A stretch of 53,947 bases of DNA, from NCBI GenBank assembly GCA_903875465.1, contig CAIQWB010000110.1, positions 1-53,947 of the forward strand, read 5' to 3'. This stretch comes from an uncultured Verrucomicrobia subdivision 3 bacterium (lineage in GTDB: Bacteria > Verrucomicrobiota > Verrucomicrobiia > Limisphaerales > UBA11358). Positions 41,059 to 51,090 of the stretch are shown here, piece after piece; the stretch's first letter is position 1, and each line of letters starts with the position of its first letter. The notes beneath the pieces were generated by a model. That model made no database searches and was not told where the DNA came from. It saw only the letters and a list, made by a program, of their open reading frames with translations. The position numbers and the translations under genes are program-made.

Positions 41059-44000
41059 TTAGGCCTCCAACAGTTTGACCGGGGCGAGCGCGGGGAGCGG
41101 GAGGGCAATCGTTACGCGGGTGCCCTGGTTGATTTGGGAGGTGACCTCGCAGCGTCCACCCATTTGCGCCAGGCGGGCTGGAAGATTCTTGAGCCCATGG
41201 CCATCGCTGAGGCCAGTGGCAAAGCCGCAGCCATTGTCGGTGATGGTGATTTCCAAGCCGGTCGGGACTACGGCCACCTGGAATTCCACTTCCGTGGCCC
41301 GGGCGTGTTGTACGATATTGTGGAGCGTTTCCTTGATGGCCAGGAACAAATCATGCCTGACCCGGCCATCAAGGGTGGCGGCCGGCAGGGCCACGGGAAT
41401 CCGGAACCGGCAGGCGATATCCGCGTTGGCCAGGTAATCGCCGGTGTAACCGCTCAAATAATCGGCCAGGGATTGCAGGGAATTCTCCTCCGGATCCACC
41501 GCCCAGACAATGACATCCAGCGCCCCGATAAGGGAGCGGGCTTTGTGACTGATGTCCCGGAACAACCCGGGGTTTTTTTCATCCTTCCCGCCGGCATTCC
41601 GGGCGCCCCGGCTGGCCAGCACCCCGATTTCCGTCAGACTGGAACCCAGATCATCGTGGAGGTCCCGGGCAATGCGGGAGCGCTCCGCCTCCAGTGCCCG
41701 CTGGCGTTCCGCCGCTTCGCGCTCGCGAATTTCGCGGTGGAGCAGCCGGGTGCGTTGTTCCACCTGCCGCCGCAACTGCGTGATCCAGGCCAGGGCCAGG
41801 AGCAAAACAAACAATAACAGGGCCACCAACCCCAGCATGCGGGAGAGGGTCCACCAGGAGGGCTGGCTCAGCACGGCAATATCCGCCGGCGAGTTGACCA
41901 AGAGTTCGAAGGCTTCCAAGGCCCGTCCCGGGGTGGGCTGGCGGATTTGGCCGGCGCAAACGCCTGTCACCGCCAGTAAACTTCCCGGCCGCCAGTCCGG
42001 CTGATCCAATCCGTCATGGGGCAGCCGGGCCACAAACAGCGCGGTGCCGGATTGCAGTTCCAAAACCAGGGAGCCCACCTCCGCGTGACAGCCCAGTAAT
42101 TTCCCGGTCAATTGCACGCGGGTGGCATCGTTCGTGGCTTGCAGGGCATCCGCCCGGGACACTTGGGGAGCGGGCGGCAGTGGGGCGTGGCCGGTTTTGC
42201 GGTAGACGGCTTCACGGAGCACCGGGGCCAGGCCCCGAATCTCCGGATAACCCACGGCTTCGACGAGATCGCCCAATTGCACTTCGGAAGCCCCGGCCGG
42301 GAGCACACACAAGCCGGATTTTCCATCCATGAGATAAAATTGCCGGGCATCCGCGTAAACCACCTGGCCGCCCACCTTATAGCGCGGGAAAGCCGTGTCC
42401 CGCACGTCGAAGTGTAATAATTCCCGCACGGTTTTTCGGGGGGCATCAAACACGTCGCGGGGCGCGGGGCTTTCCACGTTCAGGGTGGAATCCAAGATGC
42501 GGATGAGTCCGGGGCGGACCTCATGGGTTTCCGCATCCCAACTGGCAAACAGGGTGCCCCGAATCCGCACATGACTGTTCAGGAACCGTTGCAAAAAGGC
42601 CTCGTCCTGGAGGTCCAGCCTCACGCGCAACCGGCCTTCCGGCAGGAGCAGGCCCAGTTCGTTTGTGGCGACGGTGGCGACCACGCCCTGGATTTCGACC
42701 CACTGGACATCCAGGCTGCCATTGTTCAACTGATTCCATGTTGGCCGGGCGGGTTCGGGCAACTGGCCGGGCCCGAGGAATTTCAGGGATTCGGCCATGA
42801 TCGTGGGCGCAAAATCACCGGGCATCGTATAACCCGTAGCCTCCCAGAGCTCGCCCAGCACCGGCACCAGGTTGCTGGAGATTTTGCTAATATTGATAAA
42901 GATCCCCCGGGTGTCATCCTGCAGCGATAGATTGCCATAATCGCGGGTGGCTGTGCTGGTGACCACGCCCCGGAGGCGCACCGGCAACCGCTGGGACGCC
43001 TCGTCGCGGCTGAGCCGCTGCACTTGTTCCGCAGAGGTCAACAAGCCGGGCGGCTGGCCGGTTTGGGGACATGGTTCCAGGATGTGCAGGTCCGCCGTCC
43101 CGACCACCAGCAGTTGTCCTAGAACGGGTTGCTGTTCGAGGGTCAAACTATTGCGGCCCAAGCCACTCACCCGGATGCGGGCATGCAGCAGACCGGCCGG
43201 TTCGATGCCGGCGGCGTCCAGCAGCCGCACCGCCACTGCCTGGGTGCCGGAGCGCAGTTCCATTTGCAGGCCCAAGCCAATTTTGGCCAGGTAATTGACC
43301 CGGCCCTCGAGGGTTACCCAATGGCCCCGGCCCGACTCGGGTACGGCCTGGCCCGCCCGTACCTCCAGCGGCGCGGGGGGGCCGGCCCGGCCCACGCGTT
43401 CGATCACCGGGTCCTGCTCATCCAGAAAGAGGAGCGAACCGTCGTCGGAATTAAGTTGAAACTGATAGAGGCCATCCCGTGGCGCGCGAAAAAAGCCGTT
43501 GAAACGCAGGCCGATGTATTCCGGGTGCGGACAAAAGCCCAGATTCAAGTCCGGGAGGATGCCGGCGGCCACGGACGGCAGGAGCGTGAAATTGGGCACC
43601 GCCTCCCAAAAGCCTTCGTAAGCCGCCACCTGCAAGCCCGGGGAAAAATCCGCCCGAGCGTCAAGGGCATTGGTGGGCAGGTGCCAATAGGCAGTCACCG
43701 GCACTTTTTGGAGGGGGATTTCGGGGCCAGAGAAAGTGAATTCCAGGCCATAATCAAAGAGGCTGTTGAACCACTCCAAGCGCAGGGGATGGTAGCCGGC
43801 CGACAAATTAATCTCACCGCTGGCCAGCCGCCGCGGATGATGGCCGTCGTCATTGACCACCGGCACGGCGGATAGTTCCACACCCGTGTCGTGCGGCCGC
43901 AACCAGCAATGCGGTGCCGTCACGCGGATTTGATCCCCCGGTTCCAACGGCGGCGCGGGGGTGTCGAATTGCAAAATCTCGACCCCCGTGGGATCGCTCA

Positions 44001-44259
44001 CGAGCACGGCACCCACCTCAGTACGGGTGGTGCTGCAAACGGTGACTTCCAACCGCACGTCCGCCAATAAGCGGTGGCCACCGGCGGTCAGGCTTTGCAG
44101 TTGTTGCAGGTTGGTGACCGTTATCTCCGTGGCCGCCGCCGCCGGGCGACTCATCACGATCCCCACCAGCACCAGCGTCGGCAGCAGCAGGCTGGCCATC
44201 CATCCAAGCCGTGATCGCCCAGGCATGGACGGCGAATGGTGGGGAATGGCAGGCTTCAC
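41059..44259 (-). CDS. Membrane sensor histidine kinase with PA14 and OB-like modules
   Basis: A 1066-residue NarL-type kinase. A signal peptide (to about residue 43) is followed by an OB-like module, a PA14 domain at about 205-310 (YIGLRFNGFFRAPRDGLYQFQLN, DDGSLLFLDE), then further OB-like modules (RLRGVVTSTATRDYGNLSLQDDTRGIFI; GGQVVYADARQFYLMDGKSGL). The membrane helix is around 805-825. The HisKA_3 box is ARDLHDDLGSS with H868; the ATPase has KETLHNIVQHA and DNGCGFAT, then GHGLKNL. PA14 domains bind carbohydrates, so a glycan ligand from xylan breakdown is plausible. GTG at 44259 has AGGA 7 nt upstream; ATG at 44226 is the alternative. It pairs with the response regulator next to it. Confidence 0.93.
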   Translation of the reverse strand: MKPAIPHHSPSMPGRSRLGWMASLLLPTLVLVGIVMSRPAAAATEITVTNLQQLQSLTAGGHRLLADVRLEVTVCSTTRTEVGAVLVSDPTGVEILQFDTPAPPLEPGDQIRVTAPHCWLRPHDTGVELSAVPVVNDDGHHPRRLASGEINLSAGYHPLRLEWFNSLFDYGLEFTFSGPEIPLQKVPVTAYWHLPTNALDARADFSPGLQVAAYEGFWEAVPNFTLLPSVAAGILPDLNLGFCPHPEYIGLRFNGFFRAPRDGLYQFQLNSDDGSLLFLDEQDPVIERVGRAGPPAPLEVRAGQAVPESGRGHWVTLEGRVNYLAKIGLGLQMELRSGTQAVAVRLLDAAGIEPAGLLHARIRVSGLGRNSLTLEQQPVLGQLLVVGTADLHILEPCPQTGQPPGLLTSAEQVQRLSRDEASQRLPVRLRGVVTSTATRDYGNLSLQDDTRGIFINISKISSNLVPVLGELWEATGYTMPGDFAPTIMAESLKFLGPGQLPEPARPTWNQLNNGSLDVQWVEIQGVVATVATNELGLLLPEGRLRVRLDLQDEAFLQRFLNSHVRIRGTLFASWDAETHEVRPGLIRILDSTLNVESPAPRDVFDAPRKTVRELLHFDVRDTAFPRYKVGGQVVYADARQFYLMDGKSGLCVLPAGASEVQLGDLVEAVGYPEIRGLAPVLREAVYRKTGHAPLPPAPQVSRADALQATNDATRVQLTGKLLGCHAEVGSLVLELQSGTALFVARLPHDGLDQPDWRPGSLLAVTGVCAGQIRQPTPGRALEAFELLVNSPADIAVLSQPSWWTLSRMLGLVALLLFVLLLALAWITQLRRQVEQRTRLLHREIREREAAERQRALEAERSRIARDLHDDLGSSLTEIGVLASRGARNAGGKDEKNPGLFRDISHKARSLIGALDVIVWAVDPEENSLQSLADYLSGYTGDYLANADIACRFRIPVALPAATLDGRVRHDLFLAIKETLHNIVQHARATEVEFQVAVVPTGLEITITDNGCGFATGLSDGHGLKNLPARLAQMGGRCEVTSQINQGTRVTIALPLPALAPVKLLEA

Positions 44260-44322
44260 GGCGGCATCCTAACGCACAACAAAGTGTCCGTGCAATCCTG
44301 CAAATGCCTCGGCGAAACGGAA

Positions 44323-44352
44323 GGGGGGCGGCCAAGTCTCTGGCCGCCCCCC
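44323..44352 (-). terminator. Hairpin after the prepilin-like gene
   Basis: GGGGGGCGGCCA (44323-44334) pairs perfectly with TGGCCGCCCCCC (44341-44352) around a 6-nt loop. On the minus strand it follows the prepilin-like gene by about 40 bp. The following T-tract is poor, so termination may be partial and allow read-through into the kinase gene. Confidence 0.65.
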
Positions 44353-44390
44353 GCGTTACAAAACCGAAACTACGCTGAATCCCAAGCGAC

Positions 44391-45257
44391 CTATTTGTGC
44401 GCGGTCGTCAGATTCAAGAACCAGTTGAGGTCGTTTTTGCCGTCTTTACTGGGCAAGGCATTAATGCCGGCACCGGTGGTCAGCCGGTAGGTGGTGATCG
44501 CCGGATCGGTCCACTTTTTAATCTGCGCGTGGCCATCGGCGAAGGAGATGCCGCCGGCACCATTGTGATAGGTGGCGGGGACGTCCGTCCAGGCGGAAGC
44601 CACCGGCGTGCCGGTGGTGCCGGACGTTAATTCCAGAAAGAAGGCATCGTTGATGCTGTACGGGTTTTCGTCGATAAACACCCACAAGTTGGCTGAACCG
44701 GGGTGCACCAAATCCGAATCCTTTTTATAAATGATATAATCCGTCCCGTCCATGTTGACATCATTCACCCCGGGATTGATCCACGAATTCATGGACATGC
44801 TGCGCACCCGCGCAGTGCCCCGGCCGCCAATGGCGTAGGCCGTGCCGTTGAGGTAAGTGCTCGTGTCCGCCGGGCAGCGGTACACGCCCACACTGTTTAA
44901 AGACGGGTAAATCTGGCCAATTTTGATAAAGGCGGTGTTGGTGGGGTCTCCTTGTGGCGCTTGGGTATCCATACGGCCCGGGCACCATTGGGGAGTCGGA
45001 TTTCCCAACAGGGAGGCGGGCTGATAGCCTTCATCGCCGTTTACCGGCAACGTTCCCCGGTTATCATTGGCATAAATGATCCAACCGATCATCAGTTGTT
45101 TCATGTTGTTGACACAACCGATGCCTTGCGCCTTCTGCTTGGCCTTGGCCAAAGCCGGCAACAACATGGCCGCCAAGATGGCAATGATGGCGATGACCAC
45201 CAATAATTCGATGAGAGTAAAGGCCGAGGGACGCCCGCGGCGCAGGTTTGTTTTCAT
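44391..45257 (-). CDS. Prepilin-like secreted protein with H-x9-DG motif
   Basis: A 288-residue protein. The type IV pilin/pseudopilin N-terminus is present: a basic leader, then [33 protein letters not shown], with prepilin peptidase cleavage expected before FTLIE. The C-terminal [12 protein letters not shown] segment is the H-x9-DG motif of the large planctomycete/verrucomicrobial family of DUF1559-like pseudopilins. In between are VYRCPADTS and a Gly/Asn-rich body. Dozens of such genes per genome occur in these phyla; the function is unknown, possibly type II secretion-associated surface display. ATG at 45257 is chosen; the open frame to 45308 is unconserved. It lies between the PATR protein and the kinase gene. 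Confidence 0.93.
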   Translation of the reverse strand: MKTNLRRGRPSAFTLIELLVVIAIIAILAAMLLPALAKAKQKAQGIGCVNNMKQLMIGWIIYANDNRGTLPVNGDEGYQPASLLGNPTPQWCPGRMDTQAPQGDPTNTAFIKIGQIYPSLNSVGVYRCPADTSTYLNGTAYAIGGRGTARVRSMSMNSWINPGVNDVNMDGTDYIIYKKDSDLVHPGSANLWVFIDENPYSINDAFFLELTSGTTGTPVASAWTDVPATYHNGAGGISFADGHAQIKKWTDPAITTYRLTTGAGINALPSKDGKNDLNWFLNLTTAHK

Positions 45258-45333
45258 AATAGTAATTCGGGTTGTTTTTAATTTTCCGCTTTGCTCCATT
45301 AAAGTCAAGTCTGGTTTGTGATGTTTTATGTTA

Positions 45334-45370
45334 CAAAAAAAGAGGCTGGCGGTCCAAGGACCGCCAGCCT
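45334..45370 (-). terminator. Rho-independent terminator of the PATR gene
   Basis: AGGCTGGCGGTCC (45343-45355) and GGACCGCCAGCCT (45358-45370) form a perfect 13-bp stem. On the minus strand it is followed by a run of seven T. It ends the PATR transcript 20 bp after the stop codon. Confidence 0.93.
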
Positions 45371-45390
45371 GCGAAGGGACTAATTAATCC

Positions 45391-48300
45391 TTAGGGATGA
45401 ACCATCCGGTAGAACACATTTGATTGCGTCGGATCAAGCGTGATGACTTGCTGGGTGGTGGCGGCCGAACCAGGCACCGTGAACCAGCTATTGCTGCTGC
45501 CTAGGGAGACGGAGTTCGATTGCAGCAACCAGCCCTGATAATTGGCCGGCCAGCTGAGCGTCAGTTGATTGCCAGCGAGGCTGGTCGTAATGTTCGTGCC
45601 CGTGGAAGGCAGCGGATTGACAATGACGCTCAGCGTGCCGTTCACCGCGAGTTTGGAAGCGTCCCAGATCAGGCCCGGGCCCGGATCCGGCGTAATGGTG
45701 GCAAAGCTGCCGGCATACGTTCCCGCCCGGAAGAGCTTGAACGAGTCGCCCGCGGCGAGGGCCACCCCGGCATTGTTGGTGTAAACCCGGAGGGTTCCGC
45801 CATAGGTCAGCGTATTGGTCACAATGACCAGCGAGTTGGAAACCACCGTGGCGCTCTTGTAGAGGTCCGCGATGTTCGTGCTCTGCGCCTGGAAGGTCAG
45901 GTTGTTGCCAATGCCCATGTACTGGTAATTGGTCGAACCAATGGCCCCGGCCGTGAGCGTGGCCCCCGCACCGACCACCACACTGCCGACAATGTAGGAA
46001 CCATTATCGCCGCGCAGGGTCTGGTTGGCGTTCAAGGTCAGCGTGCCGTCCACGCGACTGGCCACACTGATATAACCCGGGCTGGCCTGGCCGGGGGCGA
46101 TACCCTGCATGTAAATGCTGGGCACATGCGTGATGGAGCCATTCCCCAGCAAGCTCAGGCGGGAGCCGGCGCCGGAGTTGCACTGCGGCACGGTGATGTT
46201 GCCGGCGAACGTGTTCGAGGCGGCGAGGTTCACATAGGCCTGGTATTGAATATAGAAAGTACCCGAGCCGCTGATCACGTTGCTGTAGTTGATGGTCCCG
46301 TAGTAATTGCCGTTGTTGTTAACGGTGCAACCACTGGGGATGTTGAGCGGACTGCTGATATTCAGCACGCCGCTGCCATAGTTCATGTTCAGCGTGGCGC
46401 TCGGCACCAGGCTGATGGTACCCACGATGTTGTTTTGACCGCCGCTGCCGCTTTCGGTCTGAATCACGGCATTATTGCTGCAGATGATGTTTTTATTCAA
46501 GGGATTGGCCGCCTGATAGAAACTCAGCTTGCCGCCATTGCCGATGTAGATGTTATTACTCGGGTTGCCCAGGCCGGAGGAGCCGGTCTGATAGCTGAGC
46601 GTGCCATTCAGAATGGCAATATCACCCAGGTTCGGGCTTACCGTGGTGCCCACCAAGCCGAAGTAACCCGGACCCACCTTGGTCAGGGTGTAGTTCGTCG
46701 AAGGCGAGTTCAATTGGTTGGCTCCGTTGCGGATGTCGAAGCGGTTGGTGCCGCCCACGGTGGCACTGCCCGCGAGGGTGATGCTGGCGGGGCCATTCGC
46801 GGCCGCCGCATTGGTGTAGTTGGCCACCACCGTGCCCAGGCCGTTAAACCCAGCCCCGCTGATGGTAATGGCCAGTGCGGTGGGATTCTGGAAGTTGAAG
46901 TCCAGCGCGCCGTTGCCCGTCACCGTCACAGTGCCGGAGGCGTTGTTCAAGGAGCCGGCATTCCCCAGCTTGACGGTGCCACCCACGATGGTCGCGCCAC
47001 CAATGAAGGTGTTCGGACCGTTGCTCAGGAGCAGGGTGCCGGTGCCCTGTTTGAGCAGAACAGTGGAGCCGGTGATGTTGGAGCCGGTCAGCGTGTAATT
47101 CTTGTTCGTGTTGTTGACGATCAGCAACGACGGGGAAACCGGCGTGGTCAGGTACACGTTGGTAACGGAGGAGGAATCGTTAAACGTCACCGCATCACCC
47201 GGATTGTAAACGGTGGCCGAGCCATTGAGCTGCCAGTTGGCCGTGGCGGACAGGTCCCAGCCATTGTTGGGACTGCCGGTCCAAACCAAGGGGCTGCCGC
47301 CGGGCACCACGAGGTCGATCGAGTTATTGGCCACGTTGTTGGTCAGATACCCGGGAATGCCCCGGGCACCGGCCGAGCCCAGAGCCAGATTGGCCAGGGA
47401 ACCACTGATGGTGCCGTATTTGATCAAGGGATATTGGCCGGCATTGGCATAAGCCGCGCCCGCCACGATGATGGAATTGACGCCCGAGAGCACCAAGTTG
47501 GTGGCCGTTACCGGCGCATTAGTGGGGTTCAGCGTGGCCACGCGAGCCAGACTGAGGGTCGCCCCGGTGGACGAACCAAAGTTCAAGGCGGCCATGGGCA
47601 CCGTGACATAGCCATTCTGGCCAGCCACATCGAGGATGCCGCCGTCATTCACCGTATAGGTTCCGCCGCCCTGCTGGATGGAGCTCAGGGACAGTTTGCC
47701 CCCGGTGGTGCCGCCCACGACCACGGTCGGGCCGGTATAAGTATTCGCGCCGTTGAGCACGACCGAGTCGCCCGTCGCGATGGTGGCGGTAATGCCACCC
47801 ACGCCGGAGATGCCGCCGTTGAAGGTTTGTTTGGCAAAGGTCGGCACATTGTTCGGAGCACCACCATAGGTGGCCGTGCAACGCAGGGTCAAATTGCCGT
47901 TCAAGGTGACGCTGCCATTGTAAGTGTCTTGGAAGGCCTGGCCGTAGTACGGGCCGCGGTCGTCGTAAATCTGGCCGCCGCTATTCGCGATCACGATATT
48001 GTTGGGCACAATGATGCCGGTCCAGTTGTTCGGATCCCAGGAGTCGCTATAGGCGTTGTTGGAATAGATCAGCGTGGCGCCAGTGCCCAGCCAGTTCAGA
48101 TTACGGTTGTAGAAATACACCCCGCCGCCCGCGATGGTGAAGCTGGACAGGGCCGAAGAAGCACTGGCTTTAAATACCAGCACGCCGCCACCCACCTTGG
48201 TCAGGTTGCGACCATTGCCGGCCAGACCGTTTACGCCGTTATTACCGATGGCAAACCAGTTGCCCGGACCGCCCACCGAGGCATCCGAGGCGAGGCTGAC

Positions 48301-50967
48301 TGCGTTGGCGCCCATTTCCGTGCCGCCCAGAAAAGACCAGCCGGCGTCACTGTAGAGTGCGCCGGTGTTGGCCGCCCCGGTGCCGAAACCATTCAACACC
48401 ACCGGATTCGTCGCAAAGATGCTGGCGCCGCCGAGATTCAAGGCTGCGCCGCTCGCCACGGTGGCCACCGGCGTGCCCGGCAGGGGCAGGCCCAGGCTGT
48501 TGGTCAGCGTCTGTTTCACCACGCCCTGATTGATCAGGGTGCCGCCCGTGTAGGAATTGCCGCCGGAGATGGTCACCACATTGGAGTTGTTATTCACCAC
48601 GGTGCCGGCCCCGCTAATGGTATTCTGCACAGCAATATTGTTGGTGAGATTAAACGCCAGGATGCCTTCATCATCCACGGTGCCGGCGCCCAGGGAGCCG
48701 TTGCCATCGTTGTTGCCGACTTGCAACGTGCCAGCCGAGATGATCGTGTTGTTATACCCATTGGCATTGGTCGTGTCTAAAATCACGGTGCCCGTGCCGT
48801 TCACGGTCAGATTGCCGCCGTTCAACGGGCCGTTGCCCGTAAACGTAACATTCTTGGCGGTCACCACTTGGATCGGGCCGGGGGTCACGGCCGTGGTCAC
48901 GTTAATGATGTTGGTCGCGGCCGTGTCGTTGAACAAGAGGGCGGCGTTATCCGCAAACAGGACTTTGGTGGCAGCGTAGGTCCAGTTGGTAGTGGTGTAA
49001 TCCCATAGATTGTTCTTGGTGCCTGCCCAGGTGGTGATGGGCGCGCCCGTGATCTTCAGATCAATGGATTTGTTGGCCGTATTGGTCACAATCTGCGCCG
49101 TGATACCGCCGCTGATGGTGCCCAGCACAAAGGCGCCGGAGCCGGTGTGAGTGGTGTATTTGATCAGCGGGAACTGGCCCACGGAAAGATTGTCGGTGCC
49201 GGTGATGTTGATCGTTACCGTGCCGCTGGCGTTCAGTACGCCCGTGCCATTGGTGGCGGTGATCACCGGTTTGGCCGGGGTGCCAAAGCTGTTCAGGTTG
49301 ACGTTGAGCGTAATGCCGGCGCTGGCACCCGCCAACGTGGCTCCGGTGGCCCGCAAGGAAGAATTGGCCACGCGATAATCCAAGGTGAGGATGGTGCCGT
49401 CAGCCAGGTTCAGCAAGCCACCCGTGCCGGTCACGCCGGTGGGAATAAAGCTTTCCAAGCTGCCACCCAGCACGGAGATCCCGCCCGCAAAACTGCTAAT
49501 GCCGGTGAAGCTGGAGGTGCCGGCGACGTTGACCAAACTCAACGCCCCGCCGCCACTATTGCCCACGGCGCCCGTAAAGTTTGCGCCATTCTGCAACGTC
49601 AGGGTCGCGGGGGTGGCCGAACTGTTGTCAATCGCGGCCTGCGCCTGGCCATCGTCATAAACAGCCGCTGCTGTGGCATTATTGCCATTCAAATCCAGCT
49701 TGCCATTGTTGTAAATAAACAGGGCAGTGCCGGGCAGGGCGCTGGGCGAGCCCAGTTGGAGGGTGCCGCCGGAAATCGTGGTGGAACCGGCATAGCTGTT
49801 GGAACCGCCCAACAATAGCGGACCTGGCCCGATCAAGGTCAGCGCGCCCGGACCCGAGATGTTCCCGAGCAATGACATGGTGTTGTAGTGCACACCGATG
49901 GAGCTGTCCGAGGCGAGGGTGATGGTGTTCGTAAACACGGCCACCAGCGAATTGTTGGCCGGGTTTTGGTAGCTCTGGAAATTGGCATCCAAGGCCCCAG
50001 TATTATTGACGCCGGTGCCGTTCAGGATGAGCGGATTGGGCACGGGCAAAACGGTGCCGTTATATTTACCCAAGGTGCCGCCAGCATCCACGGTGATCGG
50101 GACCAAAGCGCCACCCCAGGACGTGGTGGCCTTGTCGTCGGAGAGGGTCGCGCCCGCGGCGATTTCGATGGCACTGCCTTTAAACGCCGTTTCATTGTTG
50201 GCGATGGTCTGCCAGCGGCCCGTGCCAATCACGGTCCATTTGAAGCCCGGGGAGCCCATGTTGCCCGTATAGTCATAGCGATCGTAACCGCGGGCGGTGG
50301 TGCCCACACTGGAATCAGCCGTGAAGGCAAAGGTGGGTCCGGAATAGTAACTGCCATAGTCGGCAATGTAGGAGCCGCCAGACATCGTAAAGCTGCCGTT
50401 GTCATTTTCGGCCCAGACCAGGCCGTTGCTGATCGTGGTGCCGCCACTGTAGGTCTTGTTCGTGAGGTACAGGGTGCCGTCACCGATCTTGATGAGGGAA
50501 CCCGCGCCGCTCAAAGTGCCGCCCACCGCGATGTCATCGCTCAGGTTCGCGCCGGTCACATCATTGCTCGATGTATTAAAGGTCACCGCACCGCTCAGTA
50601 CCAGCGGCAGGTTGATGGTCTGAATTTGATTCGTCGTATCGTTCTCCACCAAGCCCGTCAGGGTGGCTTCGTTGCCGGTCAGGGTGAAAGGGGCGGCGGT
50701 GGGGCTAAATACAATGCCGTTGAACAGGGTGTCCACCGGAAAATCGTTGTTGGGCGTGGTTTGGCTGCTGCCGGCGAAGACCAGGCTGTCGCCCGCCAGC
50801 GGGGCTGTCCCGGCCTGCCAATTGCCTGCCGTGGACCAGTTGGCGTCGGTTCCGCCACCAGTCCAAATGTCTTGCGCGCCCGCGCGCCCGGCGGCGGCGG
50901 CCACCAGCAAGCTGGCCAGGCCGATCTGCCAGCCGGATCGTTTAATGGTTGATTGATGTTTCTTCAT
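45391..50967 (-). CDS. Giant PATR (autotransporter-associated beta-strand repeat) surface protein
   Basis: An 1858-residue exported protein with a signal peptide (MKKHQSTIKRSGWQIGLASLLVAAAAGRAGA). The body is a parallel beta-helix-type Gly/Asn/Thr-rich region containing about eight passenger-associated repeats of the form L.K.G.GTL.L....Y.GGT.I..G.L (for example LIKIGDGTLYLTN...YSGGTTISNG, TLIGPGPLLLGGSNSYAGSTTISGGTL, LLKQGTGTLLLSN). No C-terminal beta-barrel of classical autotransporters is present. It ends instead in a ~70-residue module (LTLSWPANYQGWLLQSN...NVFYRMVHP) shared with another secreted protein here. A surface adhesin or substrate-binding role is inferred. It is the first gene of the minus-strand cluster, with a perfect candidate operator upstream and a strong terminator after it. 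Confidence 0.92.
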   Translation of the reverse strand: MKKHQSTIKRSGWQIGLASLLVAAAAGRAGAQDIWTGGGTDANWSTAGNWQAGTAPLAGDSLVFAGSSQTTPNNDFPVDTLFNGIVFSPTAAPFTLTGNEATLTGLVENDTTNQIQTINLPLVLSGAVTFNTSSNDVTGANLSDDIAVGGTLSGAGSLIKIGDGTLYLTNKTYSGGTTISNGLVWAENDNGSFTMSGGSYIADYGSYYSGPTFAFTADSSVGTTARGYDRYDYTGNMGSPGFKWTVIGTGRWQTIANNETAFKGSAIEIAAGATLSDDKATTSWGGALVPITVDAGGTLGKYNGTVLPVPNPLILNGTGVNNTGALDANFQSYQNPANNSLVAVFTNTITLASDSSIGVHYNTMSLLGNISGPGALTLIGPGPLLLGGSNSYAGSTTISGGTLQLGSPSALPGTALFIYNNGKLDLNGNNATAAAVYDDGQAQAAIDNSSATPATLTLQNGANFTGAVGNSGGGALSLVNVAGTSSFTGISSFAGGISVLGGSLESFIPTGVTGTGGLLNLADGTILTLDYRVANSSLRATGATLAGASAGITLNVNLNSFGTPAKPVITATNGTGVLNASGTVTINITGTDNLSVGQFPLIKYTTHTGSGAFVLGTISGGITAQIVTNTANKSIDLKITGAPITTWAGTKNNLWDYTTTNWTYAATKVLFADNAALLFNDTAATNIINVTTAVTPGPIQVVTAKNVTFTGNGPLNGGNLTVNGTGTVILDTTNANGYNNTIISAGTLQVGNNDGNGSLGAGTVDDEGILAFNLTNNIAVQNTISGAGTVVNNNSNVVTISGGNSYTGGTLINQGVVKQTLTNSLGLPLPGTPVATVASGAALNLGGASIFATNPVVLNGFGTGAANTGALYSDAGWSFLGGTEMGANAVSLASDASVGGPGNWFAIGNNGVNGLAGNGRNLTKVGGGVLVFKASASSALSSFTIAGGGVYFYNRNLNWLGTGATLIYSNNAYSDSWDPNNWTGIIVPNNIVIANSGGQIYDDRGPYYGQAFQDTYNGSVTLNGNLTLRCTATYGGAPNNVPTFAKQTFNGGISGVGGITATIATGDSVVLNGANTYTGPTVVVGGTTGGKLSLSSIQQGGGTYTVNDGGILDVAGQNGYVTVPMAALNFGSSTGATLSLARVATLNPTNAPVTATNLVLSGVNSIIVAGAAYANAGQYPLIKYGTISGSLANLALGSAGARGIPGYLTNNVANNSIDLVVPGGSPLVWTGSPNNGWDLSATANWQLNGSATVYNPGDAVTFNDSSSVTNVYLTTPVSPSLLIVNNTNKNYTLTGSNITGSTVLLKQGTGTLLLSNGPNTFIGGATIVGGTVKLGNAGSLNNASGTVTVTGNGALDFNFQNPTALAITISGAGFNGLGTVVANYTNAAAANGPASITLAGSATVGGTNRFDIRNGANQLNSPSTNYTLTKVGPGYFGLVGTTVSPNLGDIAILNGTLSYQTGSSGLGNPSNNIYIGNGGKLSFYQAANPLNKNIICSNNAVIQTESGSGGQNNIVGTISLVPSATLNMNYGSGVLNISSPLNIPSGCTVNNNGNYYGTINYSNVISGSGTFYIQYQAYVNLAASNTFAGNITVPQCNSGAGSRLSLLGNGSITHVPSIYMQGIAPGQASPGYISVASRVDGTLTLNANQTLRGDNGSYIVGSVVVGAGATLTAGAIGSTNYQYMGIGNNLTFQAQSTNIADLYKSATVVSNSLVIVTNTLTYGGTLRVYTNNAGVALAAGDSFKLFRAGTYAGSFATITPDPGPGLIWDASKLAVNGTLSVIVNPLPSTGTNITTSLAGNQLTLSWPANYQGWLLQSNSVSLGSSNSWFTVPGSAATTQQVITLDPTQSNVFYRMVHP

Positions 50968-51090
50968 GTTGTTTTTTGTTAATGTTTTTCGACAAGAGTT
51001 TAGAAGCCAATACGCGAGATGATGACTTTTCAGTTGTTGTTTGTTATGGGATTACGTCGGTAAATTACCCAAATGCCAAATCAATGCCTA

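Noticed and set aside
45520-48780. A 1086-codon plus-strand open frame
   Set aside because: It is antisense to the PATR gene. Its Arg/Gly/His/Ala-rich product lacks domains and arises from the repetitive GC-rich codon pattern of the real gene.
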